Shown piece by piece: positions 5,603-14,744 of a stretch of DNA of 15,624 nucleotides. The DNA comes from UBA724 sp964229545 (GTDB lineage Bacteria; Bacteroidota; Bacteroidia; Flavobacteriales; Flavobacteriaceae), in NCBI GenBank assembly GCA_964229545.1, contig CAXRDP010000075.1, forward strand, positions 1-15,624, given 5' to 3'. The notes beneath the pieces are model-generated. The model was not told the DNA's origin and did not search any database. It was given only the letters and a program-made list of their open reading frames with translations. The position numbers and the translations under genes were made by a program. Every line of letters begins with the position of its first letter. Within the stretch, counting starts at the first letter, position 1.

Positions 5603-7084
5603 ATGGTTGCCATGTCATCACTGCCTACCAAAATCAGCGCTTTAGGTCTCACTTACGATGACGTTTTGCTCGTTCCGAATTATTCCGAAGTGCTTCCGCG
5701 TGAAGTGAGTATCAAGTCATATTTTTCTCGTAACATTCCTCTCAATGTTCCCATCGTATCCGCTGCTATGGATACGGTTACAGAAAGCCAAATGGCCATC
5801 GCCATGGCGCGTGAAGGCGGTATTGGCGTTTTACATAAAAATATGACCATTGCTGCCCAAGCTGAAAAAGTGCGTAAGGTAAAGCGTGCAGAATCGGGTA
5901 TGATTATAGACCCGGTAACCTTGCCTGCAACTGCTTTGGTGATTGATGCAAAAAAGCTGATGGCTGAATACCGCATTGGGGGAATTCCCATAGTAGATGA
6001 CAACCAAAAACTCATCGGAATTGTCACCAATAGGGATTTGCGTTTTGAGAAAAACGATGCCCGCCCGGTGATGGAAGTCATGACATCGGAACATCTGGTA
6101 ACCGCCCAAGAAGGCATCTCAATGAATGATGCCGAAAGTATTTTGCAGGCGCATAAAATTGAAAAACTTCCCGTTGTTGACAAAGACAACCGCCTTGTGG
6201 GCTTGATTACTTTTCGAGACATCACCAAGCTCACCTTAAAACCCCATGCCAATAAAGACCGTTATGGGCGTTTGAGAGTGGCCGCTGCCATTGGTGTAAC
6301 TCCCGATGCTGTAGACCGTTGCACGGCATTGGTACGAGCTGGTGTAGATGCCGTGGTCATAGACACAGCACATGGCCATACCAAAGGTGTTGTAGAAGTA
6401 CTCAAGAGAGTCAAAGCCGAACATAAAGACCTCGACGTCGTAGTAGGTAACATTGCTACTGCCGAGGCGGCAGCTTTTCTAGCTGACGCAGGTGCTGATG
6501 GTATTAAAGTAGGTATAGGTCCGGGATCCATTTGCACCACCCGAGTGGTGGCTGGGGTAGGGTATCCCCAGTTGTCCGCCATTTTGGAGGTTTCCAAGGT
6601 GCTCAACGAACGCAATATTCCATTGATTGCCGATGGAGGTGTGCGCTATACAGGCGACATAGTCAAAGCGGTAGCCGCTGGCGCACAATCCGTGATGTTG
6701 GGCTCTATGCTTGCAGGAACCAAAGAATCTCCAGGAGAGACCATTATTTTTGAAGGAAGAAAATTTAAAACCTACCGTGGAATGGGATCTGTGGAAGCCA
6801 TGAAAAAAGGCAGTAAGGATCGTTACTTTCAAGATGTGGAGGACGACATCAAAAAGTTAGTACCTGAAGGTATCGTAGGACGTGTTCCTTACAAAGGAGA
6901 ATTGTATGAAAGCATTCACCAGTTTGTTGGAGGTCTCCGTGCAGGTATGGGGTATTGTGGTGCTAAAGACATACCCGTTTTGCAGAAAAACGCCAAGTTT
7001 GTTCAAATTACCGCCTCGGGCATACAAGAAAGTCACCCGCACAACGTTGCTATTACCAAGGAAGCGCCCAATTATTCAAGGTAA
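5603..7084 (+). CDS. guaB: Inosine-5'-monophosphate dehydrogenase
   Basis: A 493-residue enzyme that oxidises IMP to XMP with NAD+, the committed step to guanine nucleotides. The N-terminal barrel segment LTYDDVLLVPNYSEVLPREV is followed by SAAMDTVTE, then two CBS domains inserted at about residues 99-155 and 158-212 (IGGIPIVDDNQKLIGIVTNR; EKLPVVDKDNRLVGLITFRD). The barrel then resumes with IDTAHGH and GIKVGIGPGSICTTR, whose C311 is the catalytic cysteine, then IADGGVRYTGDI, the flap start YRGMGS and SHPHNVAITKEAPNYS at the C-terminus. Everything needed for activity is present and the length is standard. The ATG at 5603 is preceded by an A/T-rich stretch. A second ATG three codons later (5612) is equally compatible with the family; the TTG at 5582 overlaps the promoter box and is unlikely. 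The next gene starts 3 bases after the stop, so guaB probably leads the peptidyl-prolyl isomerase genes. Confidence 0.97.
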   Translation: MVAMSSLPTKISALGLTYDDVLLVPNYSEVLPREVSIKSYFSRNIPLNVPIVSAAMDTVTESQMAIAMAREGGIGVLHKNMTIAAQAEKVRKVKRAESGMIIDPVTLPATALVIDAKKLMAEYRIGGIPIVDDNQKLIGIVTNRDLRFEKNDARPVMEVMTSEHLVTAQEGISMNDAESILQAHKIEKLPVVDKDNRLVGLITFRDITKLTLKPHANKDRYGRLRVAAAIGVTPDAVDRCTALVRAGVDAVVIDTAHGHTKGVVEVLKRVKAEHKDLDVVVGNIATAEAAAFLADAGADGIKVGIGPGSICTTRVVAGVGYPQLSAILEVSKVLNERNIPLIADGGVRYTGDIVKAVAAGAQSVMLGSMLAGTKESPGETIIFEGRKFKTYRGMGSVEAMKKGSKDRYFQDVEDDIKKLVPEGIVGRVPYKGELYESIHQFVGGLRAGMGYCGAKDIPVLQKNAKFVQITASGIQESHPHNVAITKEAPNYSR

Positions 7085-7087
7085 TCA

Positions 7088-7930
7088 ATGAAAGTATTTT
7101 TTATTTTTTTATTAGTTTTTGTCTCCACATGTAATTTTAATGGGGATGATTCAGCTGACATGGTAGCACGAGTTGGTAATGATTTCCTGTCCAAAGCCGA
7201 ACTTTCCTATCAAATCGGCGCCCAATTTTCTGGTGCAGATAGTGCCTTGGTGGCTAGCAATTATATCAACGAATGGGCCAAACAAAAACTTTTACTCGAA
7301 AAAGCCGTATTTAATTTATCAGAATCCGAACAAAATACACTTGACGATTTGGTACAAGCTTACAGAAGTGATTTGTACATAAAAGCCTATATCGAGAAAG
7401 TGGTACAGTCACAAATAGATACCCTCTTGACAGATGCGCAAATAGAGGCGTATTATTCGGATCATAGAGAGAATTTTAAAACCAATAAAGATTTGCTCAA
7501 GGGCAGGTACATAAGGGTTCGAAAAGAAAACTTTAATCTCCGTACCATCAGAAGAAGTTTTGGTAGGTTTAACCCCACCGACAAGGCTTTTTTGGACTCC
7601 ATAGCCCTACAGTTTACCACTTACTCGCTTAACGACTCCATGTGGATACAAGCCAACCAGTTTTTTGATAGAATTTCATCCATTGATGAGGCTTCTCGAA
7701 AGAATTATTTAAAAAACAACAAAATCTTTGAATTAGAAGACTCTTTAGAAGTATATTTGGTAGCTGTAAATGAGGTTATCAAACGCAATGAAACCGCACC
7801 GCTGTCATATGTGCGTCCTACGCTTAAACAGATCCTCATCAATAAAAGAAAATTAGAATTGATGCAAAAGTTTGACAAGGCTGTAATTGACGAAGCTCTT
7901 CAAAAGAACATGTTTGAAGTATATGAATAA
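7088..7930 (+). CDS. SurA-N-like exported protein without a parvulin domain
   Basis: A 280-residue exported protein. The N-terminus MKVFFIFLLVFVSTCNFNGD looks like a lipoprotein signal with a possible lipobox VSTC (C15); threonine before the cysteine is unusual, so lipidation is uncertain. Residues 25-130 resemble the N-terminal helical chaperone part of SurA/PpiC proteins: MVARVGNDFLSKAEL, NYINEWAKQKLLLEKAVFNL, then a long helix to ENFKTN. The remaining part (LKGRYIRVRKENFN, FGRFNPTDKAFLDSI, VYLVAVNEVIKRNETAPLSY) occupies the place of a parvulin domain but lacks the GG-containing and GWHI motifs seen in the next gene, so isomerase activity is not expected. It overlaps the SurA-type gene by 8 bases and follows guaB by 3. 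A role as periplasmic chaperone partner for outer-membrane proteins is inferred from this pairing. Confidence 0.82.
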   Translation: MKVFFIFLLVFVSTCNFNGDDSADMVARVGNDFLSKAELSYQIGAQFSGADSALVASNYINEWAKQKLLLEKAVFNLSESEQNTLDDLVQAYRSDLYIKAYIEKVVQSQIDTLLTDAQIEAYYSDHRENFKTNKDLLKGRYIRVRKENFNLRTIRRSFGRFNPTDKAFLDSIALQFTTYSLNDSMWIQANQFFDRISSIDEASRKNYLKNNKIFELEDSLEVYLVAVNEVIKRNETAPLSYVRPTLKQILINKRKLELMQKFDKAVIDEALQKNMFEVYE

Positions 7931-9296
7931 ACGAATCTCACATATCATCTCTCTTGTTTTTTTGTTAAACAGCTTATCTTTTTTTGGTCAGACCGATACT
8001 ACGAAGCAAAGAATTAAAATTGATGGCGTGGCTGCGGTCATCGGGGACTACGTTATTTTAGATTCTGATATCGACAAGGCCTATGTGGATTTGCAATCTC
8101 AGGGTATTCCCACCAAAAACATAGAGCGCTGTAGTTTGTTGGGTAAGCTGATGGAAGATAAATTGTACGCACATCATGCAGAACAAGATAGTTTGGAGGT
8201 GAGTGATTCTGAAATTAATGATTATGTAGGAAGAACCATAGACTATTTTGTCCAAGAGTTGGGCAGTATGGAAAAGGTGCTGGAGTTCTACAAAAAACCC
8301 GATGAACAAGCTTTTCGCGACGAGTTGTATGAAATCAATAAAGTGCAGCAATTGTCTCAAAAAATGCAGGCAAAAATCGTGGAAGAAATTGAAGTTACGC
8401 CCGATGAGGTACGTCAATTTTTTGACAAAATCCCCGAAAACGAAAGACCTGTATTTGGGGCAGAGCTGGAAATTGCTCAAATCGTAATAGAGCCTACACC
8501 TACGTCTGATGAAGAAGAACGCATCATTCGTCAGTTAGAGAGCATGCGAAATGACATTCTTGAAAATGGGTCTAGTTTTTCTTCAAAAGCCATTCTCTAT
8601 TCCCAAGACCCTGGGTCAAGAGCACGTGGGGGACGTTACACTTTGGATCGCAAGCGCCCGATGATGGTCAAGGAATTTAGAGACCAAGCCTACAGACTCA
8701 GAGAAGGTGAAATTTCCCAGCCGTTCAAAACGGATTTTGGTTGGCATATTGTGACTGTTGATAAAATTCGCGGGCAATTGCTTGACGTCCGCCATGTGTT
8801 GTTGGTGCCCGATGTGTCCACTGTAGAGCTTGGCGAAGCAAAAAAAGAATTGGAGCTCATACGCAAGCGCATACAGGATGGAGAAATTTCCTTTGAGCAA
8901 GCTGCGATCGAATTTTCTGATGACAAGGAAACCCGCTCCAACGGAGGAGTGCTTATCAACCCTACTACAGGGGACACACGTTTTGAACTCACCAAATTAG
9001 ACCCCACTTTGTACAATCAGATTTTGAAACTTGAGGACGACCAAATCTCTACCCCGCTACTAGATGAAGACCGTTCTGGAAAGAAAAAGTATAAAATTTT
9101 AAAAGTCACCAACCGCTTTGAACAACATGTTGCTGACTATGCCCAAGACTTTGTCAAGATCAAAGAATTGGCGCTAAAAGAAAAACAATTGGATGCCATA
9201 CAAAAGTGGATGTCTGAAAAAATCACAGACACCTATGTGAATGTCAATCGGGCACACAGGAGTTGTGATTTTGCCAACAAATGGATTAAAGAATAA
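7923..9296 (+). CDS. surA: SurA-type periplasmic peptidyl-prolyl cis-trans isomerase/chaperone
   Basis: A 457-residue protein with a signal peptide (MNKRISHIISLVFLLNSLSF). Residues 31-170 form the SurA N-terminal chaperone domain (DGVAAVIGDYVILDSDIDKA, GKLMEDKLYAHHAEQDSLEV). The first parvulin domain is at about 180-282, with the conserved AQIVIEP, SQDPGSRARGGRY and DFGWHIVTVD. A second, more diverged one lies at about 288-395 (VRHVLLVP, EFSDDKETRSNGG, YKILKVTNRFE). A C-terminal helix completes the SurA layout. SurA escorts unfolded outer-membrane proteins through the periplasm. The start at 7923 overlaps the previous stop by 8 bases; the in-frame ATG at 7887 would add twelve residues ahead of the signal peptide and is rejected. 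The aconitase gene begins 14 bases after the stop. The gene name is by architecture, not by tested orthology. Confidence 0.92.
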   Translation: MNKRISHIISLVFLLNSLSFFGQTDTTKQRIKIDGVAAVIGDYVILDSDIDKAYVDLQSQGIPTKNIERCSLLGKLMEDKLYAHHAEQDSLEVSDSEINDYVGRTIDYFVQELGSMEKVLEFYKKPDEQAFRDELYEINKVQQLSQKMQAKIVEEIEVTPDEVRQFFDKIPENERPVFGAELEIAQIVIEPTPTSDEEERIIRQLESMRNDILENGSSFSSKAILYSQDPGSRARGGRYTLDRKRPMMVKEFRDQAYRLREGEISQPFKTDFGWHIVTVDKIRGQLLDVRHVLLVPDVSTVELGEAKKELELIRKRIQDGEISFEQAAIEFSDDKETRSNGGVLINPTTGDTRFELTKLDPTLYNQILKLEDDQISTPLLDEDRSGKKKYKILKVTNRFEQHVADYAQDFVKIKELALKEKQLDAIQKWMSEKITDTYVNVNRAHRSCDFANKWIKE

Positions 9297-9310
9297 TTTT
9301 TAAACAGGTC

Positions 9311-11572
9311 ATGATTTTTAACTTGGACATGATTCAGGAAGTGTACGCAAAACTCGCTGACAGCGTGGACGCGGCACGTAAGCTCACCAACAAACCCTTA
9401 ACCCTTTCCGAAAAGATTCTCTATGCCCACTTGTGGGGTAAGGCCGACAAAGCCTACACGCGCGGTAAGGACTATGTAGATTTTGCGCCTGACCGCATCG
9501 CTTGTCAAGATGCCACTGCCCAAATGGCATTGTTGCAGTTTATGCAGGCCGGAAAATCAAAGGTTGCCGTACCCACAACAGTGCATTGTGACCACCTAAT
9601 TCAGGCCAAAGTTGGGGCCGACAAAGACTTGCAGTCTGCTTTGAATAGCAGTAATGAAGTCTTTAACTTTTTAGAATCTGTTTCTGACAAATACGGCATT
9701 GGCTTTTGGAAGCCCGGAGCTGGTATCATCCATCAAGTCGTACTGGAAAACTACGCATTTCCTGGCGGTATGATGATCGGTACCGATTCTCACACCGTAA
9801 ATGCTGGTGGATTGGGTATGCTTGCCATTGGTGTGGGTGGAGCCGATGCGGTTGATGTCATGGCCGGAATGCCATGGGAACTTAAATTCCCCAAGCTTAT
9901 TGGCGTAAAACTCACCGGAAAATTATCTGGGTGGACGGCACCCAAAGATGTGATTCTGAAAGTGGCCGGTTTGTTGACTGTCAAGGGAGGTACTGGAGCC
10001 ATTATCGAATATTTTGGGGAAGGCGCCCAAAACCTTTCCTGTACCGGTAAAGGCACCATTTGTAATATGGGTGCTGAAGTGGGGGCTACCACATCTACCT
10101 TTGGTTACGATGCCGCCATGGAGCGCTATTTGCGCGCAACAGACCGAGATGCGGTCGCCGATGCAGCCAATGCGGTAAAAGAACATCTTACCGGGGATCC
10201 TGAGGTATATGAAAATCCTGAAAAATATTTCGATCAGGTCATCGAAATTGACCTTTCTGAGCTCAAACCCCACCTAAACGGACCTTTCTCTCCAGACATT
10301 GCCACCCCCATACACCAAATGGGTGACAAGGCAGCTGAAAACGAATGGCCCCTCAAGGTTGAATGGGGGCTTATCGGTTCATGTACCAACTCCTCTTATG
10401 AGGATTTGTCGCGTGCGGCTTCGATTGCACAGCAAGCCGTAGACAAAAAACTAAAAACCAAAGCTGATTTTGGAATCAATCCTGGTTCGGAACAAGTGCG
10501 CTACACCGCGGAGCGCGATGGGCTCTTGTCTATTTTTGAATCCCTTGATGCCAAAATATTCACCAATGCCTGTGGCCCATGTATAGGTCAATGGGATCGT
10601 GAAGGAGCAGACAAACAAGAGAAAAACACCATTGTTCATTCTTTTAACAGAAATTTTGCCAAGCGAGCTGACGGAAACCCTAACACCCATGCTTTTGTGG
10701 CTTCCCCTGAAATGGTAGCTGCAGTTGCCATCGCAGGTCGATTGGATTTTAACCCCATGACTGACAAGCTGATCAATGAGGCCGGTGAGGAGGTTATGCT
10801 GGACGAACCCACTGGATGGGAGCTTCCACCCAAAGGATTTGAAGTAAAAGACAATGGCTACTTGGCGCCTTCTGAAGATGGCAGTGGGGTAGAGGTTGTT
10901 GTAAGTCCTACTTCAGAACGTTTGGAGTTGCTAACGCCTTTTGAGCCTTGGGATGGTCAAAATATTACCGATGCCAAGTTGTTGATCAAGGCATATGGAA
11001 AATGTACAACAGATCATATTTCTATGGCAGGCCCTTGGTTGCGCTATCGCGGTCATTTGGACAACATTTCAAACAACTGTTTGATCGGTGCGGTCAATGC
11101 CTTTAACCAAAAAACCAATTTTGTCAAAAACCAGATAGATGGTCAATATGGCGGTGTTCCCGATACACAACGTCAGTACAAAGCTGCCGGTATTCCAACT
11201 GTTGTTGTGGGCGATCACAACTATGGGGAAGGTTCTTCAAGAGAGCACGCTGCTATGGAGCCACGCCATTTGGGTGTCAAAGTTGTTTTGGTAAAATCTT
11301 TTGCACGAATCCATGAGACCAATCTCAAGAAGCAAGGGATGTTGGGACTTACGTTTGCCAACGAAAACGATTACGATCTGATCCAAGAGGATGATACCTT
11401 CAATTTTGTAGATTTGATTGACTTTGCGCCAGGCAAACCCCTGACCATTGAGTTGATTCACAGTGACGGAACTACCGATACCATCCTAGCCAATCATTCC
11501 TATAATGATGCGCAAATCGAGTGGTATAAAGCAGGTTCTGCATTGAATCTTATCAAGCAGCAAAACGCTTGA
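9311..11572 (+). CDS. acnA: Aconitate hydratase (mitochondrial-type)
   Basis: A 753-residue [4Fe-4S] enzyme that interconverts citrate and isocitrate through cis-aconitate in the TCA cycle. The three cluster cysteines are C358 (GSCTNSS), C421 and C424 (NACGPCIGQW), the same numbers as in mature pig heart aconitase. The substrate-binding R447, R452 and R580 and the catalytic S642 with R644 (GEGSSREHAA) coincide as well. The other hallmark segments are GTDSHTVNAGGLGMLAIGVG (157-176), KGTICNMGAEVGATTSTFGY (247-266) and GDHNYGEGSSREHAAMEPR (634-652). It belongs to the mitochondrial-like clade common in Bacteroidota, not to AcnB and not to the 890-residue AcnA/IRP clade, so the symbol is only approximate. 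The ATG at 9311 gives an N-terminus (MIFNLDMIQEVYAKL) that matches what I recall of related enzymes better than the ATG at 9329. The gene follows surA by 14 bases. Confidence 0.97.
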   Translation: MIFNLDMIQEVYAKLADSVDAARKLTNKPLTLSEKILYAHLWGKADKAYTRGKDYVDFAPDRIACQDATAQMALLQFMQAGKSKVAVPTTVHCDHLIQAKVGADKDLQSALNSSNEVFNFLESVSDKYGIGFWKPGAGIIHQVVLENYAFPGGMMIGTDSHTVNAGGLGMLAIGVGGADAVDVMAGMPWELKFPKLIGVKLTGKLSGWTAPKDVILKVAGLLTVKGGTGAIIEYFGEGAQNLSCTGKGTICNMGAEVGATTSTFGYDAAMERYLRATDRDAVADAANAVKEHLTGDPEVYENPEKYFDQVIEIDLSELKPHLNGPFSPDIATPIHQMGDKAAENEWPLKVEWGLIGSCTNSSYEDLSRAASIAQQAVDKKLKTKADFGINPGSEQVRYTAERDGLLSIFESLDAKIFTNACGPCIGQWDREGADKQEKNTIVHSFNRNFAKRADGNPNTHAFVASPEMVAAVAIAGRLDFNPMTDKLINEAGEEVMLDEPTGWELPPKGFEVKDNGYLAPSEDGSGVEVVVSPTSERLELLTPFEPWDGQNITDAKLLIKAYGKCTTDHISMAGPWLRYRGHLDNISNNCLIGAVNAFNQKTNFVKNQIDGQYGGVPDTQRQYKAAGIPTVVVGDHNYGEGSSREHAAMEPRHLGVKVVLVKSFARIHETNLKKQGMLGLTFANENDYDLIQEDDTFNFVDLIDFAPGKPLTIELIHSDGTTDTILANHSYNDAQIEWYKAGSALNLIKQQNA

Positions 11573-11600
11573 CAAACAATAGGATAATCCCTTTTTATGC

Positions 11601-11623
11601 GCTAATTTTGACAAAAAATTAGC
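11601..11623 (+). promoter_or_regulatory. Perfect hairpin overlapping a -7 box, one base before the ccsBA start
   Basis: GCTAATTTT (11601-11609) and AAAATTAGC (11615-11623) form a perfect 9-bp stem around the 5-base loop GACAA, ending one base before the ccsBA ATG. The left arm contains TAATTTTG (11603-11610), which also fits the Bacteroidota -7 box. There is no U-tract after the stem, so it is not a standard terminator for the aconitase gene. It may control ccsBA transcription or translation, or be a chance A/T-rich palindrome. The 52-base gap between the two genes holds nothing else that I can name. Confidence 0.4.
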
Positions 11624-11624
11624 T

Positions 11625-14600
11625 ATGCTGCGTCTTCAGAGTTGGGTACGTATTTTATTCTCTACACGCCTTACAGCAGTTCTGTTTATCGTCTTTTGTG
11701 TGGCCATGGCGGTGGGTACTTTTGTAGAAAGTATTCACAACACTGCTACTGCCAGAATTTGGGTATATAATGCCTGGTGGTTCGAGGCGATGATGGGTGT
11801 TTTTGTGCTTAATTTTATGGGAAACATCAAGCGTTACCAGCTTTTAAGCTGGCAGAAATGGCCCGTTTTATTGCTTCACATCTCTTGGATTCTAATCATC
11901 TTGGGAGCCTTTGTGACGCGTTATTTTGGATATGAAGGCGTAATGCCCATACGTGAGAACACAAGCAGCAACACTTTCTTCAGTGAAAAAACCTACCTGA
12001 CCGTGTTGGTTGACGGTGAAATCGATGGGCAACCCATGCGAAAAAAACTCCAAGACGATTTGCTGTTGGCAGAACCGACAAACAATGACTTTCGTTGGAA
12101 GACTGATTTCAACGGACAACCTGTTACAATTACATATGCTGATTTCTTGTCGGGTGCCTCAGAGGGCTTGGTAGCTGATTCCAACGGGGATTATTTTTTA
12201 AAAATTGTCGAAGCAGGTGATGGGAATCGCCACGATCATTACATCCAAATGGGAGAAGTGGTCAGCATACACAATGTGTTGTTTGCGTTTAACAAACCTA
12301 CCCAGGGCGCTATCAATATTCAATGGGCAGATGATGATTTTAGTATTTCAACCCCTTTTGGTGGTACGGTAATGACAATGGCTACCCAAAGTCTTTCAGA
12401 TGTGGCCTCAGACCAAGAATTGCCGCTTCAGTTTCGATCCTTATACAACTTGGCAGGTATGCAGTTTGTATTTCCCGATCCGCCCATACGTGGGGCATAT
12501 GGAGTGGTTCCTGATGAAGATGCCCCTTCAGATGCTTTGACAGTATCTATTGCGACAGCCGGTGAAACACAAAGTGTTCAAGTTTTGGGTGCCAAAGGGA
12601 TTACCAATGACCCCAAAAAAGTAACCGTAGGCGGTTTGGATTTTTGGGTACAGTATGGCTCCCTACAAAAGGAACTTCCGTTTTCCATTCAGCTCAATGA
12701 CTTTATTGCCGAAAAATATCCAGGAACTGAAAAAAGCTACAGCAGTTTTATGAGTAAAGTTCGTGTGTTGGACGAAGCTCCTTTTGATTATGATATCTAC
12801 ATGAACCATATTCTCAACCACAAAGGATATCGCTTCTTTCAAGCCTCTTTTGACCCCGATGAAAAAGGAACCATATTGTCCGTAAATCATGATTTTTTGG
12901 GCACATGGATTACCTATGCAGGCTACTTTTTGCTGTATGCGGGTTTGATGGGGATCTTGTTTTTCGGCAAGACAAGATTCAGAAGTCTGGCTGCGACTTT
13001 GGAAAAAATACGTCAAAAGAAAGCAGCACTCACCGCTTTGGTTTTGTTGTTGGGTATGGGTTTGACAGCACAAGATCATAAGCATACGACAACCCCCACG
13101 CCCACCCAAGATTTAGATTCCATTCTAATTCAACAGGCGGTACCAACGCCCCAAGCTGCCAAATTTGGCAAATTGGTCATACAAGATTTGGGTGGACGTA
13201 TGAAGCCCGCCAACACTTTTGCATCGGAATTGGTGCGCAAGGTGAGCAAATCGGACCATTACCAGTCTCTCGATGCCAATCAGGTTTTACTGTCTATCCA
13301 ACAAAACCCTTTGTTGTGGTATCAGGTGCCTTTTATATACCTCAAGCGTGGCAACGACAGTTTGCGTGCTTTGGCAGGAGTTGCAAGTGATGCCAAGTAT
13401 GCCTCTTTTGTTGATTTTTTTGATGGAGACGGCAGTTACAAACTTGCCCCTGTTTTGGAAGAAGCCTACAGGGCAGCGACTCCTAATCAATTTCAAAAAG
13501 ATTTTATTGAAACCGACAGAAGGGTCAATTTGTTGTATAGTGCTCTAGAGGGAAAGGTATTGCGAATTTTTCCTGTGCCTAATCATCCCAATGACAAATG
13601 GGCTTCTGTGCCTGAATTGGGTGAATACACTTTTGAAGGGGTTGACTCACTCTATGTGCGCAATGTGATGCCTTTGTACTTGGGTGCCCTACGTCAAGGA
13701 ACCTATGAACAAGCAGATCAGCTTTTGGAAAGTATCTCGGGCTTTCAACAGAAATACGGAGCCGATGTTATGCCTAGTGAAAAGAAAATAGCCTACGAAG
13801 TGTTGTACAACAAATATGACATTTTTAAACGTCTGTTCTCTTGGTATATGTATGTGGGGACCGTGATGTTTTTGCTACTGATTTTAAAAATATTATTCGA
13901 CTACCGTGGGCTAACAATCATCATCAACCTTTGTACGGCTGCCATCGTGGCCTTGTTTGTAGCCCAAACCCTGGGTATGGGAGTTCGCTGGTACATTTCG
14001 GGACATGCGCCTTGGAGTGATGCCTACGAGTCTATGCTCTATGTGGCATGGGCTACGGTGGGTATGGGATTGGCATTTGGTCGAAAATCCAATTTGACCA
14101 TTGCTGCAACTGCCTTTGTGGCCTCCATGATTTTAATGATTGCCCATTGGAATTGGATGGATCCTGAGATTGCCAATTTAGTGCCCGTATTGGACAGTTA
14201 CTGGCTTATGATACATGTAGCAGTGATTGTGGGTAGCTATGGTCCCTTTGCTTTGGGAATGATTTTAGGAGTGGTCTCGATGCTATTGATGATATTGACC
14301 AATTCAAAAAACAAAGCACGTATGAAGCTCAACATCAATGAACTGACGGTGGTCAATGAGTTGGCGCTGACGGTCGGTGTTGTTATGCTTCCGATTGGAA
14401 ACTTTTTGGGTGGTCAATGGGCCAACGAAAGCTGGGGGCGCTACTGGGGTTGGGATCCTAAAGAAACCTGGGCTCTGATCAGTATATTGGTTTATGCCTT
14501 TGTGATACACATGCGTATCATCCCCGGATTACGGGGCAAATGGCTATTTAACTTATTGTCTGTGGTGGCATTTGCCAGTATCATCATGACTTATTTTGGG

Positions 14601-14744
14601 GTGAATTTCTATTTGGTCGGTCTGCACTCCTATGCCAGTGGTGACAAGGTCATCACGCCTGATTTTGTTTATTACTCCATAGGCATTGTTTTTGTGTTGG
14701 GCTTGCTGTCTTATTTTCAAAACAAAAGACACTACAGTGGCTAG
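11625..14744 (+). CDS. ccsBA: ResB-CcsA fusion, system II cytochrome c biogenesis protein
   Basis: A 1039-residue membrane protein joining both halves of the system II cytochrome c synthase, which exports heme and attaches it to apocytochrome c. The ResB/CcsB part has three N-terminal helices (about 10-34, 53-67, 80-99; H85 lies in the third), a large periplasmic region (about 105-425) with LNDFIAEKYPGTEKSYSSF, and a fourth helix (426-447). A linker region with its own hydrophobic stretch (467-482) leads to a second soluble part (484-735). The CcsA part follows, with several helices, GHAPWSDAYESM (793-804), a helix-mouth histidine H864, the WWD heme-handling motif (W932, W937, WGWDPKETWALI at 941-952) and the second periplasmic histidine H1001 in GLHSYASG. 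All conserved histidines and the WWD motif are intact, so it should be functional. Two small genes follow with overlapping ends. Confidence 0.95.
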   Translation: MLRLQSWVRILFSTRLTAVLFIVFCVAMAVGTFVESIHNTATARIWVYNAWWFEAMMGVFVLNFMGNIKRYQLLSWQKWPVLLLHISWILIILGAFVTRYFGYEGVMPIRENTSSNTFFSEKTYLTVLVDGEIDGQPMRKKLQDDLLLAEPTNNDFRWKTDFNGQPVTITYADFLSGASEGLVADSNGDYFLKIVEAGDGNRHDHYIQMGEVVSIHNVLFAFNKPTQGAINIQWADDDFSISTPFGGTVMTMATQSLSDVASDQELPLQFRSLYNLAGMQFVFPDPPIRGAYGVVPDEDAPSDALTVSIATAGETQSVQVLGAKGITNDPKKVTVGGLDFWVQYGSLQKELPFSIQLNDFIAEKYPGTEKSYSSFMSKVRVLDEAPFDYDIYMNHILNHKGYRFFQASFDPDEKGTILSVNHDFLGTWITYAGYFLLYAGLMGILFFGKTRFRSLAATLEKIRQKKAALTALVLLLGMGLTAQDHKHTTTPTPTQDLDSILIQQAVPTPQAAKFGKLVIQDLGGRMKPANTFASELVRKVSKSDHYQSLDANQVLLSIQQNPLLWYQVPFIYLKRGNDSLRALAGVASDAKYASFVDFFDGDGSYKLAPVLEEAYRAATPNQFQKDFIETDRRVNLLYSALEGKVLRIFPVPNHPNDKWASVPELGEYTFEGVDSLYVRNVMPLYLGALRQGTYEQADQLLESISGFQQKYGADVMPSEKKIAYEVLYNKYDIFKRLFSWYMYVGTVMFLLLILKILFDYRGLTIIINLCTAAIVALFVAQTLGMGVRWYISGHAPWSDAYESMLYVAWATVGMGLAFGRKSNLTIAATAFVASMILMIAHWNWMDPEIANLVPVLDSYWLMIHVAVIVGSYGPFALGMILGVVSMLLMILTNSKNKARMKLNINELTVVNELALTVGVVMLPIGNFLGGQWANESWGRYWGWDPKETWALISILVYAFVIHMRIIPGLRGKWLFNLLSVVAFASIIMTYFGVNFYLVGLHSYASGDKVITPDFVYYSIGIVFVLGLLSYFQNKRHYSG

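Noticed and set aside
5680..6252. A 190-codon minus-strand open frame inside guaB
   Set aside because: It lies wholly antisense to a strongly conserved IMP dehydrogenase region and has a shadow-like composition rich in serine and isoleucine with no motif.
7887..7922. Upstream ATG for the SurA-type gene
   Set aside because: It would add twelve residues ahead of a well-formed signal peptide and a 44-base overlap; the ATG at 7923 fits better.
13273..13548. A 91-codon plus-strand frame inside ccsBA
   Set aside because: It is an out-of-frame shadow of a continuous, motif-bearing membrane protein.
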